Shown piece by piece: positions 50,588 to 59,284 of a DNA stretch of 64,000 nt (position 1 is the first letter of the stretch; every line of letters starts with the position of its first letter). The notes under the pieces were generated by a model. That model made no database searches, had not been told where the DNA came from, and worked only from the letters and a program-made list of their open reading frames with translations. The DNA comes from Hymenobacter cyanobacteriorum (GTDB lineage: Bacteria > Bacteroidota > Bacteroidia > Cytophagales > Hymenobacteraceae). The stretch lies in the NCBI RefSeq assembly GCF_022631375.1, contig NZ_JALBGC010000005.1, positions 1-64,000 of the forward strand, written 5' to 3'. Position numbers and translations under genes: made by a program.

Positions 50588-51016
50588 TTAATTGGCCGAA
50601 GCCGTCGCGCCCTGCAAATCCTTCTTCACGTATTTGCTGGGGCACTTCAGCAGAATGTTGTCGGCCATGAATACGTCGCCTTTCATGCAGCCGGTGATGA
50701 CGACCTGTTCGGACGCGTCGAAATCCTGCGGCTTGGGGTTGTTGTACACCACGCGCTGGGCCAGTTGCGTAGTGTCTACCAGGGTGAACGCAAAGTAGTT
50801 AGGGTCCGTCATGGGGTCATACTCCAAGCCCAGGGGACGCTTGGCGGCATCGCGGGGCAGCTTGCCCACTACGTGCACTTTGGTGGTGTTGCCCTCGGCG
50901 GCGCGGGCGCGGGCCTCGCCGAAACCCACGTACACGCTGGCATCGGCGGTGGTGCTAAGGATGATGGCGGCGGCCACCGCGATAATGGCCACGATAAACA
51001 GGTGCGTCTTCTTCAT
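50588..51016 (-). CDS. ccmE: Cytochrome c maturation haem chaperone CcmE, Cys variant
   Basis: A 142-residue membrane-anchored protein (anchor 5-22) with the OB-fold of CcmE. It receives haem from CcmC and passes it to CcmF. The haem-attachment site is CPSKY (Cys125, Tyr129) instead of the His-x-x-x-Tyr of Escherichia coli. CxxxY-type CcmE proteins are known from some archaea and Deltaproteobacteria. The rest (VGKLPRDAAKR, FTLVDTT, VITGCMKGDVFMADNILLKC) is normal. Confidence 0.9.
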   Translation of the reverse strand: MKKTHLFIVAIIAVAAAIILSTTADASVYVGFGEARARAAEGNTTKVHVVGKLPRDAAKRPLGLEYDPMTDPNYFAFTLVDTTQLAQRVVYNNPKPQDFDASEQVVITGCMKGDVFMADNILLKCPSKYVKKDLQGATASAN

Positions 51017-51018
51017 AA

Positions 51019-51067
51019 AACCACAGATTTAACGGATTTCAACAGGTTTAACGGAGTTTTTGTGGTT
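51019..51067. repeat. Small inverted repeat upstream of ccmE
   Basis: ACCACAGA near 51019-51027 and its inverted partner TTGTGGTT near 51059-51066 flank two tandem TTTAACGGA units. Confidence 0.55.
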
Positions 51068-51121
51068 CCGCGCTGGCTTCGGAATTGGCAACAACCGAGG
51101 CGGCATTTGGGTGCCGCTTGG

Positions 51122-51370
51122 CTAGGCTTTCATTTCCTTTTCGAGGCGGCTCACCTTGCGGTCGAGCGAGATGAGGTAGGCCAGCAGGCCGGCCACGATA
51201 ACGGCCACCACAGCTACCACCACGTAAATTTTGCCGCTGGCGCGCAGGTCGTCGGCCATGGCCGGAGCAGTTTCGGGCGTTTGGGCAAAAGCCAGCGGGG
51301 CCAGCAGCAACAGCGGCAGCAAGGCCAGAAAGAAGCGGCCCAGCGGGCGCGCGAAAAGCTTATTTGTCAT
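51122..51370 (-). CDS. ccmD: CcmD-family small membrane protein
   Basis: An 82-residue protein: signal-like segment (residues 10-30), a short linker, then a second helix and the charged tail LDRKVSRLEKEMKA. This matches CcmD-like proteins of Bacteroidota, which aid haem loading of CcmE. Its start overlaps the 3' end of ccmC by 11 bases. Confidence 0.82.
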   Translation of the reverse strand: MTNKLFARPLGRFFLALLPLLLLAPLAFAQTPETAPAMADDLRASGKIYVVVAVVAVIVAGLLAYLISLDRKVSRLEKEMKA

Positions 51371-52115
51371 CGTGTTTCAGTTTCAGGAAAACGTAGCGGC
51401 TGCTCACCTGCGCCACCCAGAAGGCAAACAGAATCCAGCCGATAACGGCCGGGTAAAACACCTTGCGCATGGTGTTGTCAAGGTCGTACTGGTTGAAACC
51501 GGGGTTGCCGGTCTGGCCCGGGTGCAGCGAGGGGCCGCTTAGCCGGGGCAGCACAAACAGCAGCGGAATAGCCGCCGCAAAGGCGAAAATGTTATAGATG
51601 GCCGACACCCGCGCTCGCTGCTGCTCGTCCTGAAACGAGCCGCGCAACACCAGGTAAGCGCCGTAGATGAGCATGGCCACGGCCGCCCCGTTCAGGCGCG
51701 GGTCGGGCGTCCACCACGCGCCCCAGGTGTAGCGCGCCCACAGGCTGCCGGTGGCCAGGCCCAGCAGGCCCAGCACAATGCCGGTTTTGGCCGACTCGTG
51801 GGCCAGCACATCCAACTGGGCCGAGGGCTCGCGCAGGTAGCGAATCGAATACCACACCGACACTAGCAGCACCATAATCATGGCAAACCACATGGGCACG
51901 TGGAAAAACAGGTTCCGGATGCTCTCGTTCACGATGGGCAGGGCCGGCACCGGGCTCAGGAAGCCGGCCACCGTGGCGCCCACAATCAGCAGCACGGCCA
52001 AGCCTTTCCAGAGCACACCGCCGCCGCGCTGCTCCACCAGGCGCTGCCCGCCCCACACACCGCCCACCGTCATCACGATGCCCGACACACTGCCGATAAT
52101 TGCCGCTGTTGTCAA
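51360..52115 (-). CDS. ccmC: Haem transporter/handling protein CcmC
   Basis: A 251-residue, six-helix protein of the CcmC/CcsA family. WWD domain WGAWWTPDPRLNGA between conserved His-bearing segments (NLFFHVPMWF upstream; SLHPGQTG downstream). It loads haem onto CcmE. The start appears to be TTG at 52115; no ATG with the first helix intact was found. Confidence 0.9.
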   Translation of the reverse strand: MTTAAIIGSVSGIVMTVGGVWGGQRLVEQRGGGVLWKGLAVLLIVGATVAGFLSPVPALPIVNESIRNLFFHVPMWFAMIMVLLVSVWYSIRYLREPSAQLDVLAHESAKTGIVLGLLGLATGSLWARYTWGAWWTPDPRLNGAAVAMLIYGAYLVLRGSFQDEQQRARVSAIYNIFAFAAAIPLLFVLPRLSGPSLHPGQTGNPGFNQYDLDNTMRKVFYPAVIGWILFAFWVAQVSSRYVFLKLKHDDK

Positions 52116-52124
52116 AGGAGTTAA

Positions 52125-52213
52125 AAATTAAAAGTGAAGAGTTAAAGGAAATGAGTGTCAAGGAACAGGTTGAGAATCAAATGCCCCCAGCTTTTAACTC
52201 ATAACTTTTAACT
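52125..52213. repeat. A/T-rich imperfect inverted repeat between ccmB and ccmC
   Basis: TTAAAAGTGAAGAGTTAAAG-type left arm and CTTTTAACTCATAACTTTTA right arm with a ~40-base spacer. Similar in style to the elements at 39681 and 57583. Confidence 0.7.
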
Positions 52214-52223
52214 GATTATAAAA

Positions 52224-52901
52224 TTAGCCGCGCCACAGAAAAGGAAACAGCAGGTAGGAAGTAGCGCCTACTATCATGTTCAGGGCTAGCAATGTCAGCA
52301 GCGACTGCTGGCTCAGACCGCGGTCGAGCCCGTCGAGGGCATTCTTGCTCACCTTGATGAGCAGCAGCAGCATGGGCACCATCAGCGGGAAGCCGAGGAT
52401 GGCCATGAGCGTGGCCCCGTTGCCGCCGGCCTTGGCCGCGATGCCCGACACCAGCGTGAGCGTGGTGGCAAAGCCCACGGCCCCCAACAGCAGATTGGCC
52501 ACAAACAGCGGCGCATCCTGAATCGGGTTGCCCAGAAATACCGTGTAAAGAAACAGGCCCAGCAGCGCCACCGCCGTTAGTAGTAGCGTGTTGTACAGCA
52601 TCTTGGCCAGAATAACCGCCTGGGGCCGCACCAGCGTGTAGTAGTAGAGGCGCTGGCCCGCGCTTTCCTGCATAAAACCCTTGGCCACTGCGTTGAGGGC
52701 CGCGAACAGCAGGATGACCCACAGCAGCGCGTTCCAGGCCGGGGGTGGGGGCGTACCGCCGCGCAGGCTGAAGCTCAGGAAACACACAAACACCGTGCTG
52801 CCCACGTAGAGCAGCAGCCCACCGAGCGCCGCGCGCTGCCGCCATTCGAGGCGGAAGTCTTTGGCCAGCAGGGTGGATATTTCGCGGAGCAACACGGGCA
52901 T
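52224..52901 (-). CDS. ccmB: Haem exporter subunit CcmB
   Basis: A 225-residue, six-helix ABC-transporter permease subunit that works with CcmA and CcmC to form holo-CcmE. Typical N-terminus LLAKDFRLEWRQRAAL and LYYYTLVRPQAVILAKMLYN. CcmA (the ATPase) is not next to it. First gene of the locus; a TATCTTTG box lies at 52920-52927 (minus). Confidence 0.92.
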   Translation of the reverse strand: MPVLLREISTLLAKDFRLEWRQRAALGGLLLYVGSTVFVCFLSFSLRGGTPPPPAWNALLWVILLFAALNAVAKGFMQESAGQRLYYYTLVRPQAVILAKMLYNTLLLTAVALLGLFLYTVFLGNPIQDAPLFVANLLLGAVGFATTLTLVSGIAAKAGGNGATLMAILGFPLMVPMLLLLIKVSKNALDGLDRGLSQQSLLTLLALNMIVGATSYLLFPFLWRG

Positions 52902-52919
52902 AGGTTAGGTTTCGGGCCG

Positions 52920-52927
52920 CAAAGATA
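52920..52927 (-). promoter_or_regulatory. Candidate -7 box of the ccm locus
   Basis: Reads TATCTTTG on the minus strand, 19 bases upstream of the ccmB ATG; the -33 box is not clear. Confidence 0.4.
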
Positions 52928-52951
52928 CGCCCGAACCGCCCAGCGAGGGGA

Positions 52952-52996
52952 TAAAAAACAACGCGCCGGAAGGGGCTAACCCCACCCGGCGCGTTG
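52952..52996 (-). terminator. Terminator of the large outer-membrane protein gene
   Basis: CAACGCGCCGG (52959-52969) and CCGGCGCGTTG (52986-52996); a T run follows on the minus strand. Confidence 0.88.
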
Positions 52997-53025
52997 GATA
53001 ATTTGAGAAGCGTTGCGTAGCTGGC

Positions 53026-56000
53026 TTAGAAATCGTAGCCCAGCGTGAAGTAGTAGTGCGGGCTGCTTGTCACGTAGTTTTCCTGGCCCCAAGCCACATC
53101 GGCCTTCCCGTAAAAGCCCAGCAGGGTGGTGCGAATGCCCGCTCCGTAGCCGACAAGGAAAGGATTGCGGAAATTGATGACCGTGGCCGAAAAGTACTGG
53201 CTGTACTCGCGCTGGCGGGTATTGGCCGAGTTGTCGGTGCTGAAAGGGTTGGTACCTGAGTAAGCCGTGCCGGCATCGGCAAAGCCGGTAAGCTGCAGGT
53301 TGCGGAAGAAGCCGGAGTAGATGGGGCGCCGGGCGAAATACTGCACAATGGGAAAGCGCAATTCGCTGTTGAACAGCACGTATCGCGGACCATTGCGGGC
53401 CCCATAGTCGAAGCCCCGCAGGTTGGTCACAAACTCCTGCCCGAATACCTGGTCGACCCCGCTGTAGTTGTTCAGGAAACGCGAGTCAGCATAACCGGCA
53501 TTCAGCCAGTCGTCCATGCCGCCGAGGCGGAAAACCTGGGCGCGGGGACCAAAAAACTGTCCGTAGCTGGCCCGGTTGGCCCATACAAGCGAGCGGCTGA
53601 TTTTCTGGTAGTGACGCAGGTCGATAACGAACTTGCCGTAGCTCAGGCCGCCATCGTTCAGGTTTTTGAGGTTTAGCACACTGGCTTTCATGCGGGTGCC
53701 GTGCATCATGTTCACCCCGGTAATCAGCGTGTTATCGAAAACCAACTCGGCATTTACCCCGGCATAGTTAAACGACTGGTCATTATCGGTCGAAATATCG
53801 CCCAGAATCGTGCGCGAGATGTTCATGAATCGGGGGCCGCCACGCAGGCTCAGGTTGTGCGTGAGCGGGTAGCCGATGGTAGGGGCAAACTCGTGCCGGC
53901 CGAAACGCACGCCCGCAACGCCTGCATCAAAGAAGTAGGCCTGCTTTTGGTACGCCAAGCTCCAGTCGTAGCGATGCGTGAGATTGGTGTAAGCCAGGCG
54001 GATGTTGCTGGTGCGCAGGTCGAACAAGCCAAATAAGCTGGCATCGAGGCGCTGGTTTTCGAGCACATCCGTCAGCACTGCTTTGAATTGCAGGCCCATG
54101 CCTAATAGCGGGTCCACGTACAGCGCAGTCGACACATTATCAATCATAAAGCGCGTGTCGTAGCGGTATGGGCCGGCCACGGGGTTGGCTGCTTGCGCGG
54201 CGGCGGCCGCCGCGGCCGCGTTGGATGCCGCAGTTGGCGTGAGGCGCCGCCGCCGTGCCGCTGCCGAAGGGGTATTGCCATTGCCCGGCGACACCGGCTC
54301 ATCTTCCTCAAACTGATAATCGGCGGTATTCACCGTGGCATCGGTTTTCTTGCGCCGGGCCGCCGGGGCTGCTCCGGCCAAAGAATCGCTGGCTGGCGCA
54401 GCGGCCGAGCTGAGCGCAATGGTTTTCGTGGTGGCGGGAGCCGGGGCAGGCTTGGGCGCTACGGCCGCTACCGACCGGTCTTCCAGTGTTTGCTGGCGCG
54501 CGGTTTTGGTGAGCGGCAGCGTGGGCAGCGCGTATTGCGGGTACACGTACAGGATGTCGCGGGCCTGGGCCGGTGCCACGAACACCAGCGCCGTACTCTG
54601 GGCATTGTAGTCGAAATCCTGGGTGTTGGGTAGCCAGTTGCTGGCCGGGGTGCGCTGCTTGGTTTTCAGCGAATAGCGGTAGAGGGCCCGCACGCCGCTT
54701 TCTTCGCCGAGGTACATAATCTCGTCGTCGGACAGCGCCCGGGGCCGGGTTTCGTTCGAGATGGTGCTCACCAGCGTTTCCACGGGCAGCGTGCGGCCGT
54801 CGAGGTGGTAAGTGAACAAGTCGTAGTTGTTCACCACGTTCTGGAACGAGGCCGGCCGGGGGCGGCCCAGCGAGTCGAGGTAGCGGTTCGAACTGAACAC
54901 CAAGCTCTGCCCGCCGGGCAGGAACACCGGCTGCACATCGTCGAACAAGTCGTTGGTGAGCTGCTCGACCTTGCGGCTGCCGGCGCGCAGGATGTACAGG
55001 TCGTTCTGGCCATCGCGCACGGCGCTAAACACCAGGGCTTTGCCATCGGGCGAATAGCTCATGCTCAGCACCTGGTCGAACCCGGCGAACACCGACGCGG
55101 GCCGCGAAAACCGGATGGCCTCGCGTACCCGGGTTATCAGGCCGCGTCCGTCGGCATCGTAGAGGTGCAGGTTCATTTCACCGTGGCGCATCTCGGCCAC
55201 GGCCACCTGGCCGTTGCCGCGCCAGGCCACCAGCGGCAGGCGGGTTTCGACCTGCTGGTCGGGGGTTTTGTAGCCGCCGCGGCGCAAAATGCGGCGGTGC
55301 TTGCCGTCGCGGTCCACCACCATCACGCGGTAGCGGCCGCCCTCGTTCTGGGCGTAGGCCACCAGCTGGCCGTTGGGGCTGATGACGGGCTGCGAGAATA
55401 CGTCGGCGTGGCGGTTGCGGCCACTCTGGCGGAACTTGGCCTCGGGCTCGACCAAGGTGGCCACGGGCTGGCCGTTCAGGTCGCGGTAGTACGTCAGCCA
55501 ATCCTTGAGAAACACCTTGTACGGCACGTTCAGCGACGAACTGATGCCGACCTCAATGTCGCGCGTGATGCGCGTCAGGTTCAGAATGTTCTGGATGGTG
55601 GTGTAGCCGTAGCGCTCGGCCACGTAGTTCCAGATGCTCTGGCCGGCCAGCGTGGAACTGCGCAAAAAAAACGGGGCCGTGCGGTTGCCGGTAGGGTAGC
55701 GCTTGGTCATGTCGCGCATGTAGCCGTCCATGTCCACGCTCCAGCCCTCGGCGGCGTAGGCCGAAGCCCCGCCGATAAACCAGTCGGGTAGCTGCAGCAG
55801 GTAGCTACTTTGCAGCACTTCCTTCAGCGAGCCGCCGTACATCATGTCGTTGAGCAGCACCTGGGTAATCTGGGTGCTGAGCTCGCGCTTGAACTCGGTT
55901 TCCTGGCCGCCGAAAGCAATCTGCACCTTGCTCATGCGGGCCAGCGGGGTTTCGCCGCCGTTAATCTGCTGCTGGGTGGCGGTGAGGCCGATGTTGCTCT

Positions 56001-56316
56001 GGCGCAGGTCGCCCACCGAGTTGTAGAACAGCAGCGTGGTTTTCGAGTACGGGTAGTAGCCGATGAGCGCCGTGATGCGCCCGAGCTCCTTTTCGGCGTA
56101 CTCGGCGGCGCGGCGGGCGCTGCCCTCGCCGCCCTGGTAATAAAGGATATTAAAGTTCTGGGTTGTGAACTGCTGCCAGGCGGGCTGCTTGTACTGCACC
56201 CGCACCCGGCCAAACGGCTCCTGCGCCGTCTGGGCCTGTGCGGTAGGAGCCAGCAGGGCCGCCGCCAGCCCCACTAGCCCGGTCAGGGTAGCCTTTACGA
56301 ATACTGAGTTAGTCAT
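53026..56316 (-). CDS. Outer-membrane protein with TolB-like propeller and C-terminal beta-barrel
   Basis: A 1096-residue protein. Signal peptide to about residue 29. Residues about 40-300 form a peptidase-MA-like domain (FNILYYQGGEGSARRAAEYAE; DWFIGGASAYAAEGW) that lacks an obvious HExxH. Residues about 310-620 are WD40/TolB-like propeller blades (VFSQPVISPNGQLVAYAQNE, LSMSYSPDGKALVFSA). Residues about 620-730 are an Ala/Pro-rich linker. Residues about 735-1096 are a beta-barrel like BamA/surface antigen proteins, ending in YFTLGYDF with the terminal Phe needed for BAM recognition. Function unknown; often annotated biopolymer transporter Tol. Confidence 0.82.
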   Translation of the reverse strand: MTNSVFVKATLTGLVGLAAALLAPTAQAQTAQEPFGRVRVQYKQPAWQQFTTQNFNILYYQGGEGSARRAAEYAEKELGRITALIGYYPYSKTTLLFYNSVGDLRQSNIGLTATQQQINGGETPLARMSKVQIAFGGQETEFKRELSTQITQVLLNDMMYGGSLKEVLQSSYLLQLPDWFIGGASAYAAEGWSVDMDGYMRDMTKRYPTGNRTAPFFLRSSTLAGQSIWNYVAERYGYTTIQNILNLTRITRDIEVGISSSLNVPYKVFLKDWLTYYRDLNGQPVATLVEPEAKFRQSGRNRHADVFSQPVISPNGQLVAYAQNEGGRYRVMVVDRDGKHRRILRRGGYKTPDQQVETRLPLVAWRGNGQVAVAEMRHGEMNLHLYDADGRGLITRVREAIRFSRPASVFAGFDQVLSMSYSPDGKALVFSAVRDGQNDLYILRAGSRKVEQLTNDLFDDVQPVFLPGGQSLVFSSNRYLDSLGRPRPASFQNVVNNYDLFTYHLDGRTLPVETLVSTISNETRPRALSDDEIMYLGEESGVRALYRYSLKTKQRTPASNWLPNTQDFDYNAQSTALVFVAPAQARDILYVYPQYALPTLPLTKTARQQTLEDRSVAAVAPKPAPAPATTKTIALSSAAAPASDSLAGAAPAARRKKTDATVNTADYQFEEDEPVSPGNGNTPSAAARRRRLTPTAASNAAAAAAAAQAANPVAGPYRYDTRFMIDNVSTALYVDPLLGMGLQFKAVLTDVLENQRLDASLFGLFDLRTSNIRLAYTNLTHRYDWSLAYQKQAYFFDAGVAGVRFGRHEFAPTIGYPLTHNLSLRGGPRFMNISRTILGDISTDNDQSFNYAGVNAELVFDNTLITGVNMMHGTRMKASVLNLKNLNDGGLSYGKFVIDLRHYQKISRSLVWANRASYGQFFGPRAQVFRLGGMDDWLNAGYADSRFLNNYSGVDQVFGQEFVTNLRGFDYGARNGPRYVLFNSELRFPIVQYFARRPIYSGFFRNLQLTGFADAGTAYSGTNPFSTDNSANTRQREYSQYFSATVINFRNPFLVGYGAGIRTTLLGFYGKADVAWGQENYVTSSPHYYFTLGYDF

Positions 56317-56361
56317 AGTAGGAGGGCAACGAGCAAAAGCAAAAAATTAATCCGTCGGCAT

Positions 56362-56397
56362 AGAAAAAAAATTCCATGCCGGGTTTAAGCCCGGCAT
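56362..56397 (-). terminator. Terminator of the FAD-oxidoreductase gene
   Basis: ATGCCGGG (56376-56383) and CCCGGCAT (56390-56397) with six-base loop; T run on the minus strand (56362-56372). Confidence 0.85.
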
Positions 56398-56484
56398 CAG
56401 CCGTTTGGGGCGGCCGTCGGGCCGAGCAAGGTAGAAGCGAAAGGGCAGAATTCCAGCTAAGTGGTTCCCGCATCGGGGCCGCAC

Positions 56485-57561
56485 TCAGCCTACGCCGGCG
56501 GGCTGCAGGGCGTTGTAGCGCTGCACGCTGGCTTCGGGCCATATTTCGGCCTCGCCCACCAGCCAGTCGGCCAGCAGGGTGGCCAGGCGCGGGGCCAGCA
56601 TCACACCCTTCGAGCCATACCCGCCACAAAAGCTGAGGTTGGGCACCGTAGGGTGCGGGCCGATGAGCGGCCGGCGGTCGCGCACGGCGGGCCGCACCCC
56701 GGCGCGCTGCCCTACCACAGCAAACGGCAGGTCGGTGATGACGGTGAGCCGCGCCGCCAATTCCTCGCGCCCCACCGCCGTGATGCCCGGCGCAAACGGT
56801 GGCCAGCGGTAGGTAGCCCCCACCCGGAAGCGCCCGCCGCCCACCGGCACCACGTAGGCCCCGCGGTTCAGCACCTGGGCCGGGCTTAGGTCGGCACATT
56901 CCACATCGAGCACCTCGCCTTGGTTGGGCGTGAGGGGCAGCCAGCCGAAGTAAGGATTGCGCACGGCCGCCGCGCCCTCGCAGCAGATGACATGCCGGGA
57001 CCGCACCTGCCCGGCATAGGTCGCACCTTCGCTGTCAAACTGCACCTGCGTCCAGTCGAATGATTCGCGCCGCAGCCAGCCGGCGCGGTGGCCCTCGGCG
57101 GCCAGGGCGGCCAGCAGCTCGCGCACGGCTACGTGGCCGCCGTGCTGCAGCCAGGCCCCGCCAAAGGGCGCGTGCACGCCGGGCAGGTTGGGGTCGGTGG
57201 TGGTGAGGCTGGCCACAAAGTCGCCCCAGGGGCGGTCGGCGCTGCGGGCCAGCACGGCGTTCTGCTCTTCGGGCGAGCCGAAGATTTTAAAAATCGGGGT
57301 TTCGGTGAAGAAAGACTGGCTGTAGCGCTGCTCCAGGGCGCGGTAGTAAGCGGCGGCGGCGGGCAGCAGCTCCTCGGCGCGCCAGCTGAGGGCGAAACGC
57401 TTGCCGGCCACGGGGTTCATGAGCCCGGCGGCCACGTTGGAGGCCGAATTGGCTTGGCCGGGGTCGTACACGAGCACGCGGTGGCCGCGTGCGCGCAGCA
57501 CGTCGGCGAGCGTGGCGCCCGCAATGCCGTGGCCCACCAGCAAGAAGTCACAGTCCGTCAT
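56485..57561 (-). CDS. FAD-dependent oxidoreductase (DAO family)
   Basis: A 358-residue flavoprotein of the glycine/D-amino-acid oxidase superfamily. FAD dinucleotide-binding motif GHGIAGATLADVLRARGHRV near the N-terminus; ASNVAAGLMNPVAGKRF; RPAVRDRRPLIGPHP and FCGGYGSKGVMLAPRLA at the C-terminus, close to the MnmC C-terminal oxidase pattern. Substrate unknown. The ATG at 57561 is preferred over a TTG three codons upstream. Confidence 0.87.
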   Translation of the reverse strand: MTDCDFLLVGHGIAGATLADVLRARGHRVLVYDPGQANSASNVAAGLMNPVAGKRFALSWRAEELLPAAAAYYRALEQRYSQSFFTETPIFKIFGSPEEQNAVLARSADRPWGDFVASLTTTDPNLPGVHAPFGGAWLQHGGHVAVRELLAALAAEGHRAGWLRRESFDWTQVQFDSEGATYAGQVRSRHVICCEGAAAVRNPYFGWLPLTPNQGEVLDVECADLSPAQVLNRGAYVVPVGGGRFRVGATYRWPPFAPGITAVGREELAARLTVITDLPFAVVGQRAGVRPAVRDRRPLIGPHPTVPNLSFCGGYGSKGVMLAPRLATLLADWLVGEAEIWPEASVQRYNALQPAGVG

Positions 57562-57582
57562 GGCCGGCAAGGTAAGGACGCG

Positions 57583-57672
57583 GCGCTTAATGCAGAATTA
57601 AGAATTAAAAACGAGGAATTGGGGTGCGTCCTCAATTCTTCGTTTCTCGTTCTTACATTCTGCATTAAGCGC
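57583..57672. repeat. Imperfect inverted repeat between divergent genes
   Basis: GCGCTTAATGCAGAAT (from 57583) and ATTCTGCATTAAGCGC (to 57672) are perfectly complementary outer arms; the inner parts pair imperfectly over another ~20 bases. Confidence 0.85.
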
Positions 57673-57715
57673 AGCGTTGTACCTTTCCGCATTGCTTATG
57701 CCCCCAGTATTGCCC

Positions 57716-58357
57716 ATGACGGTCGCCGGTTTCACGTTCAACGCCTTTTCCGAAAACACTTACCTGCTCATCGACGAAGCCACCCGCCAGTGCGCCATCG
57801 TAGACCCCGGCTGCTACTCGGCCGCCGAGCAACAGGCGCTGCGCGGCTACATCGAAGCCAACGAGTTACAGGTAGCGCTGCTGCTGAATACCCACGCCCA
57901 CATCGACCATGTGCTTGGCAACCAGTTCGTGCTCAGCACTTGGCCGGGCACGCCCTTCCTGTTGCACCCGCTCGATGTGCCCACGCTGCGGGCCGTATCC
58001 AGCTACGCCGGCAACTACGGCTTCCCGCAGTACCAGCCGGCCGAGCCCACCGGCGAGCTGGCCGCCGGCCAGCCCGTGCGCTTCGGCGATACCGAGCTGG
58101 CCGTGCGCTTTGCGCCGGGCCACGCGCCGGGCCACGTTATTTTTTACCACGAGCCCACGGCCACCGTCATCGGCGGCGATGTGCTGTTTCAGCGCAGCAT
58201 CGGGCGCACCGATTTGCCCGGCGGCGACCACGCCACGCTGCTGCGCAGCATTGCCACCGAGCTGATGACTTTGCCCGATGCCACCACCGTATACCCCGGC
58301 CACGGCCCCGCCACCACCATCGGCGAGGAGCGGCGCGGCAACCCGTTTTTGCAATAA
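57716..58357 (+). CDS. Metallo-beta-lactamase-fold hydrolase (glyoxalase II-like)
   Basis: A 213-residue protein. Zn-binding motif THAHIDH (His60, His62, Asp64, His65), then APGHAPGHVIFY and PGHGPATTIGEE. FTFNAFSENTYLL at the N-terminus is typical of short glyoxalase II-like hydrolases that cleave thioesters. ATGs at 57698 and 57716 are both possible; the second puts the conserved strand at residue 5. Confidence 0.9.
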   Translation: MTVAGFTFNAFSENTYLLIDEATRQCAIVDPGCYSAAEQQALRGYIEANELQVALLLNTHAHIDHVLGNQFVLSTWPGTPFLLHPLDVPTLRAVSSYAGNYGFPQYQPAEPTGELAAGQPVRFGDTELAVRFAPGHAPGHVIFYHEPTATVIGGDVLFQRSIGRTDLPGGDHATLLRSIATELMTLPDATTVYPGHGPATTIGEERRGNPFLQ

Positions 58358-58440
58358 GCACTGAGCAGCAAGCAGCGAAGAAGGCTGTTCGTTGCGCTGC
58401 ATCTTTGCTTCATTGTTCATTGCTAACTGATACCTGACCT

Positions 58441-59142
58441 TTGAAACGACACCTGCCCAACGCCGTTACCTGCCTCAACCTGCTGTTCGGCTGCCTGGCG
58501 CTCACCGAGATTTTTGCCGGCCGGCTCGATAACGGGGCCTGGTTTGTAGCCGCCGCCGCCGTGGCCGACTTTGCCGACGGCCTGCTAGCCCGGGCCCTGC
58601 GCGTGTCGTCGGCCATCGGCAAAGACCTTGATTCGCTGGCCGATATGGTGTCGTTTGGCGTAGTGCCGGGTGCCATTCTGTTTAAGCTCCTGGCGACTGG
58701 TGAGGCAGCCACGCCACCCCCACCCATACAGTACCTGCCTTACGTGGGATTTCTGGTAAGCATTTTTTCGGCCTTGCGGCTGGCCAAGTTCAACAACGAC
58801 ACCCGCCAGACGACTTCCTTTATCGGCCTGCCCACCCCGGCCTGCACGCTGGTGGTGGCGTCTTTGCCCCTCATTCTGTCGCACGACCGGTTTGGGTTGC
58901 ACAGCGTGGTGCTGAACCCGATTGTGCTGGTGGGCCTCACGGTATTGCTTTCGGGCCTGCTGGTGGCCGAACTGCCGCTGTTCGCCCTCAAATTCAAGAG
59001 CCTGCGCTGGGGCGATAACCGCCGCCGCTTTATTTTTCTGCTGCTGGCGGCCGGATTATTGCTAGGGCTGCAGGCTGCCGCCGTGCCGCTGATAGTGTTG
59101 CTTTATGTGCTGCTGTCGGTGCCCAAAACGGCAGCGCGCTGA
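58441..59142 (+). CDS. pssA: CDP-diacylglycerol--serine O-phosphatidyltransferase
   Basis: A 233-residue membrane enzyme making phosphatidylserine, the precursor of phosphatidylethanolamine. CDP-alcohol phosphotransferase motif D46-G47-x2-A50-R51-x8-G60-x3-D64-x3-D68, with Asp43. Short N-terminus HLPNAVTCLNLLFGCLA and about seven hydrophobic segments. Starts with TTG; no in-frame ATG is close. Confidence 0.92.
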   Translation: MKRHLPNAVTCLNLLFGCLALTEIFAGRLDNGAWFVAAAAVADFADGLLARALRVSSAIGKDLDSLADMVSFGVVPGAILFKLLATGEAATPPPPIQYLPYVGFLVSIFSALRLAKFNNDTRQTTSFIGLPTPACTLVVASLPLILSHDRFGLHSVVLNPIVLVGLTVLLSGLLVAELPLFALKFKSLRWGDNRRRFIFLLLAAGLLLGLQAAAVPLIVLLYVLLSVPKTAAR

Positions 59143-59284
59143 TACATGGCAATATTCGGAGGCAGCGTGGCAATAAATTCCGGTTTCAACGGTTAAAGAA
59201 GCCGCTGGCAGGCGAACCCCCAAGGTCGCTCCGCTGTTGCGGGGGCGGCCAGGCCGGCGATACGTAGCAAATTATCAGGTGTAT

